A stretch of 29,221 nucleotides of DNA from a virus: the IMG/VR virus record IMGVR_UViG_3300035487_000473, positions 1-29,221 of that record; one strand, given 5' to 3'. Below, piece by piece: positions 24,067-29,221 of the stretch. Position 1 is the stretch's first letter; each line of letters starts with the position of its first letter. The position numbers and the translations under genes are program-made. The notes under the pieces are model-generated. The model was given only the letters and a program-made list of their open reading frames with translations. It searched no databases and had not been told where the DNA came from.

Positions 24067-25725
24067 ATGGCAACTAAGAAAAATTATATAGATAGTGGGG
24101 TTAGTGATAGCGATTTAATATCGTTAGCTGGTAATTTACAGGCTAGTCAACTAGCTGTACCTGAAAAAACAACTTGGGATTTTATACAAGAGGATATAGA
24201 GGAGTGGCAAGGAAAAGTACAGGCTAGAGCAGCTAAGTTCATGCAAGACTTACCAGAGGATTTTGACTTAAACAAGGTTGAGCCAGAGGGTAGAGAAGCT
24301 ATTGGTAAGTGGTATAAAAGCATGCGTAAAGACTTTATGAAAGCTGCTAACAAAGCTTCTTTATTTGATCCGGGTAGTTTTGCTTACGGTGAGGGTACTA
24401 ATAGTATGAACAAGATAGAAGATAACCTAGGTTCTATTAATGGTATATTCGAGAACATAAAGACCGTTAGAACAAAAGCCATAAAGGATAAAGATAAACT
24501 AGCTTCTCAAGTTACTGGTGACAACAAAGCATTACTAAATGCTATTATAAGTGGGGAGATGTTTGAGAACATGGAAATTAAAGATGGAGATATAACTTTT
24601 AAGGTTGATGGTTATATGGAGAAAGATAAGGAATCAGAGAACTTTGGACAACCAAAAATATTTACGTCTGAAGATATACAAAATGGCGCTTTAAAACTAT
24701 ATGATTCAGAAAGTAGTTACAACGCTATAGTATCGCAGTTTGAGGCTTTTAAGGTAGATGGTATAGCTTGGGAGGGTAAAACAGAGGCTGGTAGAACCGC
24801 TATTCAAAAAGCATTAAACGATGGTAAGAAAACTGGTGAGAACCTAGATTTAATGTTTGATATTAACGGTGGTAATGAAAACGAGCCTATATCTTACGCT
24901 GAAAAATGGTTAAAAGACAATAAGGATAATGTCAATACAAATCCAAATGGTTGGACTACTGCTAAAGACATCAAAGAAAATATAAAAGATTTTTACAATG
25001 ACAATGAAGGTGATTTTGTAAATAACTTTCTACTACCACAACTCAAGTCTGTATATGATAGAACTAAAGTAGGTGACAAGGCTGCTGACGCGCTTAAAAA
25101 AGCAAAACTTGCCAACGAAGAGACACAACTAAACATAGACAAGAAACGAAGCGAACTCGTGGTAAGTAAACAAGAGAATACTGATCTGTCAGTATCAGCA
25201 GCATTTGCTAACGAAAAACTACTAGAAGGTGGTAGCACGTTCAACTATAATGGTTTTAGAGTTTCTGCTGGGAAACTTGGGGGATTCAATGTTAAGAAGG
25301 GTAAAGAAGTAAACTTTTTTGCAGACGAAGTAAACATGAGGGGTCACATAGTTTTACCAGACACAGAAGAGGGTAAAGCCGCTAGAGCACTGGTTGCCGA
25401 TCAAAAAAGAGCAGACAATACTACTGCAACAAATATACTTAAGGATATGAGTAAGAAGTATAAACTTAATGTTGATGGTAAAAATACCACAACAGTAGGT
25501 CAAGATCTTGCAGACGCTTTCTCAGCTGGTCCGTCCCAAACAATAGCGTTTTTGAAGCAGAACTTTGGTTCGGATATGGGGTTAGAAGTTTCTGATGGCG
25601 ATACTATTAAAATAACTATAGATGGTATTAGCAATGAATTTATGACAAGCCCAGCTTTTTATAAAAACAACAAGAAAAAAGCGATGGAAATGATGCAGTT
25701 TATAAGTGATAACTTAAGTAAATAA
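24067..25725 (+). CDS. Probable internal/cargo virion protein, unknown
   Basis: The 552-residue protein is hydrophilic, mainly helical in the first 340 residues (for example TTWDFIQEDIEEWQGKVQAR), with a charged coiled coil near 340-375 and a mixed alpha/beta C-terminus. No enzyme motif, signal or membrane segment is apparent. It lies between a repeat-rich ejection-type protein and a very large protein, 15 and 7 bases from its neighbours, so the three are likely co-expressed and co-packaged. Comparison by position with T7 gp15/crAss cargo proteins is an inference. The start has the usual A-rich leader (ATATAAAAATGG). Confidence 0.65.
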   Translation: MATKKNYIDSGVSDSDLISLAGNLQASQLAVPEKTTWDFIQEDIEEWQGKVQARAAKFMQDLPEDFDLNKVEPEGREAIGKWYKSMRKDFMKAANKASLFDPGSFAYGEGTNSMNKIEDNLGSINGIFENIKTVRTKAIKDKDKLASQVTGDNKALLNAIISGEMFENMEIKDGDITFKVDGYMEKDKESENFGQPKIFTSEDIQNGALKLYDSESSYNAIVSQFEAFKVDGIAWEGKTEAGRTAIQKALNDGKKTGENLDLMFDINGGNENEPISYAEKWLKDNKDNVNTNPNGWTTAKDIKENIKDFYNDNEGDFVNNFLLPQLKSVYDRTKVGDKAADALKKAKLANEETQLNIDKKRSELVVSKQENTDLSVSAAFANEKLLEGGSTFNYNGFRVSAGKLGGFNVKKGKEVNFFADEVNMRGHIVLPDTEEGKAARALVADQKRADNTTATNILKDMSKKYKLNVDGKNTTTVGQDLADAFSAGPSQTIAFLKQNFGSDMGLEVSDGDTIKITIDGISNEFMTSPAFYKNNKKKAMEMMQFISDNLSK

Positions 25726-25732
25726 GATTTTA

Positions 25733-28700
25733 ATGGCTAAACAATATATATTAAATAACGAGGTAGTAACTGTACCAGACGATAATCTTGAGGATTTTGT
25801 AAATGGTAATCCTGACGCCGTAGAATATACTGGCCAAGAAATTACTGGCGATTTAGTTGGAGAAGAGGAGGAAGATGTTGTTACCAAGTTAAACGCTAAC
25901 TACGGTGGGCAGGGTTTTTCTTTTGAACAAAGTGGGTTTGGTGATAATATAACTATAAAGAATTTCGATGGTACTCTTCAGGAAAGCTTTAGCTTTGACA
26001 ACACTAGTTTCTTTGGTATTAATGATAACGAAGAAAAAGACGCTAAGGTTGCAGCAGAGATGAATCAGTGGATGAAGGATAACAAGCAGCCAGAGATGAA
26101 CGATGATAACTTTACTGATATATCTGGTTCAGAGCTTCAAGAAGAATCTGTTGGTAGTAGCGGCTTGAGGGTTGAAAAAAATGCAGTAAAACATCTTAAC
26201 GAGATATATAGAAAAAAAGGTATATGGTTTGAAGAGGCTGTAGCTGGAGAAGACGTGGTTAGAGCACATAAAGGTGGTAAGACTATGGATATTAATCTAC
26301 CAAATAACTGGAACAACACTAGTGGTGATTGGTTTGATGCCGTTAATTTCAGCGCTGGTTCTGACAAGTCATTATCTAGATGGGATTTAGCAGCACAACA
26401 AATAAACACTTTTGCACAGAGAGTAGAAGGTAGCTCTAAGTTTAAAGATCAAAGATCTAAAATACAAGATAGTATAATGCTTTTTCTAGATGACAAGGAA
26501 GAGATGGCAAAAATAGGGGCAAATGAAAATGCTCTATACAACGTTAAGGCAGAGAAAAACGAATCCATACAAGGTGAAGACTCTAAATATAATGAGATAG
26601 CTAAAGCTATTAAAAATAAGTTTGGTGAAACTGGTTTCTTTGGACAGTGGGCTCCAGACATTAACGCTAGTGAAATATCTAGGGTAGAAATGGATCACAT
26701 TATAGAGGATGCTGTAGATAAAAAGGCTGATATAAAAAGAAACTCTGATGCTGTAAAAAGATATGCCAACGGGATTTTTAAACTAGAAAACTCTAGAGGT
26801 AATACAGAAGGATACAATGATACTGGTGTAAAAGGAAATACGGTTGATGATGTTTTAAATATGAGAAAAGAGCTAAACTTCTCTACGATGAGCAAGGAAG
26901 AATTAGATTTAGCTACTCTAGTTGACCAGTGGTATCAGCTACAAGATAAGGTAAAGAATGGCGAAACGGTTAGTGATGATATTTTTGAGGGTTTAGAATC
27001 ACAAATTGACGGCGCGAGAAAGAACGCTGATAACTGGTACACAGAGTCAGCAGGTAGAGTTGATAGGCATGGTAACTTACTAAACGCTGTTAAGGATAGA
27101 AAAATGCAGGGAGGTTATAATATGACACCTGAGGAATACCAAGCTGCTTTATCTAACATGGAGAGTGAGGTAAAAACTTTTGGTGCTAAAACAAAAGAAC
27201 TTTATGATGATCACCAACTAAACATGTATTTTAGTGACGTTAAGGGTAATGAGAAGGTCGATATAGTTATAAACGATGTTTGGGCACAAAGGTTGCTTGC
27301 TGAAAGAGGTTATGCTCAAACTGGTGAAACTCCTCTTGGTAGAACATATAACGTTGATTATGGATTTTTAGCCGATAATATATCGCTTATAGATAGTGAT
27401 GGTACTTGGTCTGTACTTAATTTAGATGGTAAGAAAACAGATGAGCTTAAAAATAACAAGTATGCCTCTGACGAGGGTTACTTTGGACTACTAGAGTTTG
27501 ATGACGAGCAACAGTTAGCGGGTGCAACGGGTGATTACGGTGATATAGAAACCTATACCCAAGGAATGGACTACTCTAAAAACTTTGTACAAGACTTAAG
27601 AACGTATAGAAATAACCGTAAAAAGTTAATTGCAAACAACTATGCTGTCAATAGATTATACTTAATGAATGAAGATCCTTCTTCAAGAGTTGATAGCGGT
27701 GTTGAGGATGTAGCTGATGCTGTTCACCACTTCGGGCAAACCATAGGGGAAGCCGCTGTAAATATATTTGATTCTGAATACAAGATAGAAACACAAAACC
27801 AAAGTAGACAAAGAGATTTAGATGACTTAGGAGGTGTAACCTCTTACAAAGTCGTTAAGGATAGCGAAGGTAAAGATGTAGCAGAGTATAGTGGGGTTGA
27901 ACTAACAGAGAAGGAAGTTAAAGAGGCTGATAAAGGTATTGGTTATTCGGTGTTAGAAGGTGTTTCTGCTTTTGTACCCGCTATAGTTGAGTTTGCTGCT
28001 ATTGAATATGTTACTGGTGGTTTAGGTACAGCCGCAGCAGCGACTAGATTTGGGCAGAGAATGTTAAAAACTGGTGAGTCTCTTAAGAAGTTTGTGAAGG
28101 TAAATCAAGTTCGTGTTGGTGGTGCTGGTTGGAAAGAAGCTGTTTTAAGAACTGGTGGACAAGGTTTAGAATACTCTACTCAAGGTAAGGTTATAATGCA
28201 AACCGCCAAAGTACTTAATGAAGAGTTGAAGATGGGTATTGTTATGGGTGATGACTATCACGTTGGTTCTGGTGCTGCTTTTTATGGCGTTGGACAATTA
28301 CTTAATAAAGTTTTACCCGCAACAATAGGTTCTAGCAGTAGAGCTAAAACGCTAATGGATACCTTTAAATCTGGTACTAGTGGTATGCTTGGTATAAAAG
28401 CATCAGACGAAGTACATGGTTTAATAGAAAACTTAAAAGGTAACGAAAGTTACATGAAGCATATTAGTGACAACTATGGGGATTATAGTGAATCAGGTAA
28501 GCAAGCTTTAGTTGATTTCTTTGTGTTCGCATTAGTCGGTTACAAGGGGACAATAGATGCTAAGGGTGGTAAAATGCTCGGTATGAGGGGTAGAGGTCAA
28601 TTAGTTAAACTAAGAAATGAAGCCAGCGATAATGCTAAATCAGCGAAAACACAGCAGCAGGAGATTTTGGCCGGTAGAGAGGTTTCTGAGCTAACGCCTA

Positions 28701-29221
28701 AAGAGAGAAAGGAACACGACAAACTTCAAGTTGAGCATACAAAACATGCTGAATTGTACTACGGAGCTCGAAACCGTTTAAATATAATAACCAACAACGG
28801 AAGAGCTCAAGATCCTAAGATAATGACAGAGGAGATGAACAAGAGAGGTGAGAACGTTCTTAAAGCTGTTGACAATATGCGTGGCACTGATAAAAGCAAG
28901 CCTAAAACTACATTTAAGGTTGTAGAAGATAGAAAAGGCATGGTGGATGATGGATCAGCTGCTGAATTTGTAACAAAAGACGGTAAAACTGAGATACTTA
29001 TTGATATCACTCAAGCTAAGTATGGTCAGATACCTCAAGAGATTGGTCACATGATACTTTCTAAGCGATTCTCACAAGAGGGTGGTAAGTTAGCCGCTGA
29101 GAAAATGAAGATGGAATTAAAAGAAGCTTTAGAAGGTTTTACCATGAGAGCTACTCTTAAGAACCAAAAAGGAGAATTTCTAGATAAAAACGGTAAAGTT
29201 ATAGAAAGAGAAAAATTTCGA
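25733..29221 (+). CDS. Large internal/cargo protein with degenerate zincin-like motif, 3' partial
   Basis: The frame starting at the ATG at 25733 stays open to the last base: 1163 residues, with the C-terminus outside the window. The N-terminus (MAKQYILNNEVVTVPDDNLE, then a run of acidic residues) is one I associate with very large late phage proteins. Most of the rest is helical and charged. Residues about 740-775 hold a hydrophobic stretch (FVPAIVEFAAIEYVTGGLG) that could cross or coat a membrane. Near 1090-1110, ILIDITQAKYGQIPQEIGHM places QEIGH at 1102-1106, resembling the HExxH of zinc peptidases but with Gln for the first His. By size and position it resembles T7 gp16-type ejection or crAss cargo proteins. 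Role inferred. Confidence 0.75.
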   Translation, partial: MAKQYILNNEVVTVPDDNLEDFVNGNPDAVEYTGQEITGDLVGEEEEDVVTKLNANYGGQGFSFEQSGFGDNITIKNFDGTLQESFSFDNTSFFGINDNEEKDAKVAAEMNQWMKDNKQPEMNDDNFTDISGSELQEESVGSSGLRVEKNAVKHLNEIYRKKGIWFEEAVAGEDVVRAHKGGKTMDINLPNNWNNTSGDWFDAVNFSAGSDKSLSRWDLAAQQINTFAQRVEGSSKFKDQRSKIQDSIMLFLDDKEEMAKIGANENALYNVKAEKNESIQGEDSKYNEIAKAIKNKFGETGFFGQWAPDINASEISRVEMDHIIEDAVDKKADIKRNSDAVKRYANGIFKLENSRGNTEGYNDTGVKGNTVDDVLNMRKELNFSTMSKEELDLATLVDQWYQLQDKVKNGETVSDDIFEGLESQIDGARKNADNWYTESAGRVDRHGNLLNAVKDRKMQGGYNMTPEEYQAALSNMESEVKTFGAKTKELYDDHQLNMYFSDVKGNEKVDIVINDVWAQRLLAERGYAQTGETPLGRTYNVDYGFLADNISLIDSDGTWSVLNLDGKKTDELKNNKYASDEGYFGLLEFDDEQQLAGATGDYGDIETYTQGMDYSKNFVQDLRTYRNNRKKLIANNYAVNRLYLMNEDPSSRVDSGVEDVADAVHHFGQTIGEAAVNIFDSEYKIETQNQSRQRDLDDLGGVTSYKVVKDSEGKDVAEYSGVELTEKEVKEADKGIGYSVLEGVSAFVPAIVEFAAIEYVTGGLGTAAAATRFGQRMLKTGESLKKFVKVNQVRVGGAGWKEAVLRTGGQGLEYSTQGKVIMQTAKVLNEELKMGIVMGDDYHVGSGAAFYGVGQLLNKVLPATIGSSSRAKTLMDTFKSGTSGMLGIKASDEVHGLIENLKGNESYMKHISDNYGDYSESGKQALVDFFVFALVGYKGTIDAKGGKMLGMRGRGQLVKLRNEASDNAKSAKTQQQEILAGREVSELTPKERKEHDKLQVEHTKHAELYYGARNRLNIITNNGRAQDPKIMTEEMNKRGENVLKAVDNMRGTDKSKPKTTFKVVEDRKGMVDDGSAAEFVTKDGKTEILIDITQAKYGQIPQEIGHMILSKRFSQEGGKLAAEKMKMELKEALEGFTMRATLKNQKGEFLDKNGKVIEREKFR

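Noticed and set aside
1-29221. CRISPR array, tRNA, insertion sequence, integrase or defence genes
   Set aside because: No spaced direct repeats, cloverleaf-like sequence, transposase or recombinase motif was seen; the DNA repeats present are coding or the two leader copies.

Overview
This window is a near-gapless stretch of late (virion) genes from a tailed, double-stranded DNA phage, all on the + strand. The DNA is AT-rich. AGA is the dominant Arg codon. Start codons lack a purine-rich Shine-Dalgarno element and instead follow A/T-only leaders of the TAAATATG or AAAATGG type. That start context is characteristic of Bacteroidota, so a (probably marine) flavobacterial or other Bacteroidota host is inferred. 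No tape-measure or sheath gene is visible, while ring/neck, nozzle and internal-protein genes follow the capsid gene, so a short-tailed (podovirus-type) virion is inferred. The sizes of TerL, portal and capsid and their general order resemble the crAss-like group and related uncultured marine phages; this is an inference from size and layout.

Layout. 1-1077: 3' part of a collagen-like fibre gene, 110 uninterrupted Gly-X-Y triplets, open at the left edge. 1139-2414: four small overlapping genes (coiled coil, unknown, a possible tandem GroES-like protein, a probable small terminase). 2411-4630: large terminase. 4633-7059: portal. 7066-7794: a JmjC/FIH-like Fe(II)/2-oxoglutarate hydroxylase with an intact metal triad. 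7823-9028: scaffold-like protein. 9050-10522: major capsid protein, closed by a strong UUCG-loop terminator. 10593-11414: an unknown structural gene isolated between two terminators. 11527-21016: two ring/neck proteins and a giant 2546-residue nozzle-like tail protein. 21018-22926: two tail surface proteins. 22987-29221: three internal/ejection-type proteins, the last open at the right edge. No tRNA, CRISPR, insertion sequence or integrase is visible, and no gene-free stretch exceeds 112 bases.

How it works together. Terminase and portal package DNA into a shell built by scaffold and capsid. The ring proteins and the giant nozzle close the neck and form the tail. Carbohydrate-binding-like beta-sandwich modules inserted into loops of the nozzle and of a later tail protein, plus the collagen fibre, probably face the host surface. 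The three last proteins probably ride inside the head and are ejected.

Most notable points: (a) a hydroxylase encoded in the same block as a collagen-like protein whose lysines are almost all in the Y position, suggesting phage-encoded hydroxylation of a fibre or virion protein; (b) repeated insertion of the same kind of lectin-like module into tail proteins; (c) two candidate regulatory motifs, an AAGTG-TATA element before three genes and a 24-base leader repeated exactly before two genes; (d) heptad Asn-Pro-aromatic and 11-residue repeats in one internal protein; (e) a zincin-like QExxH motif lacking the first His in the last protein.
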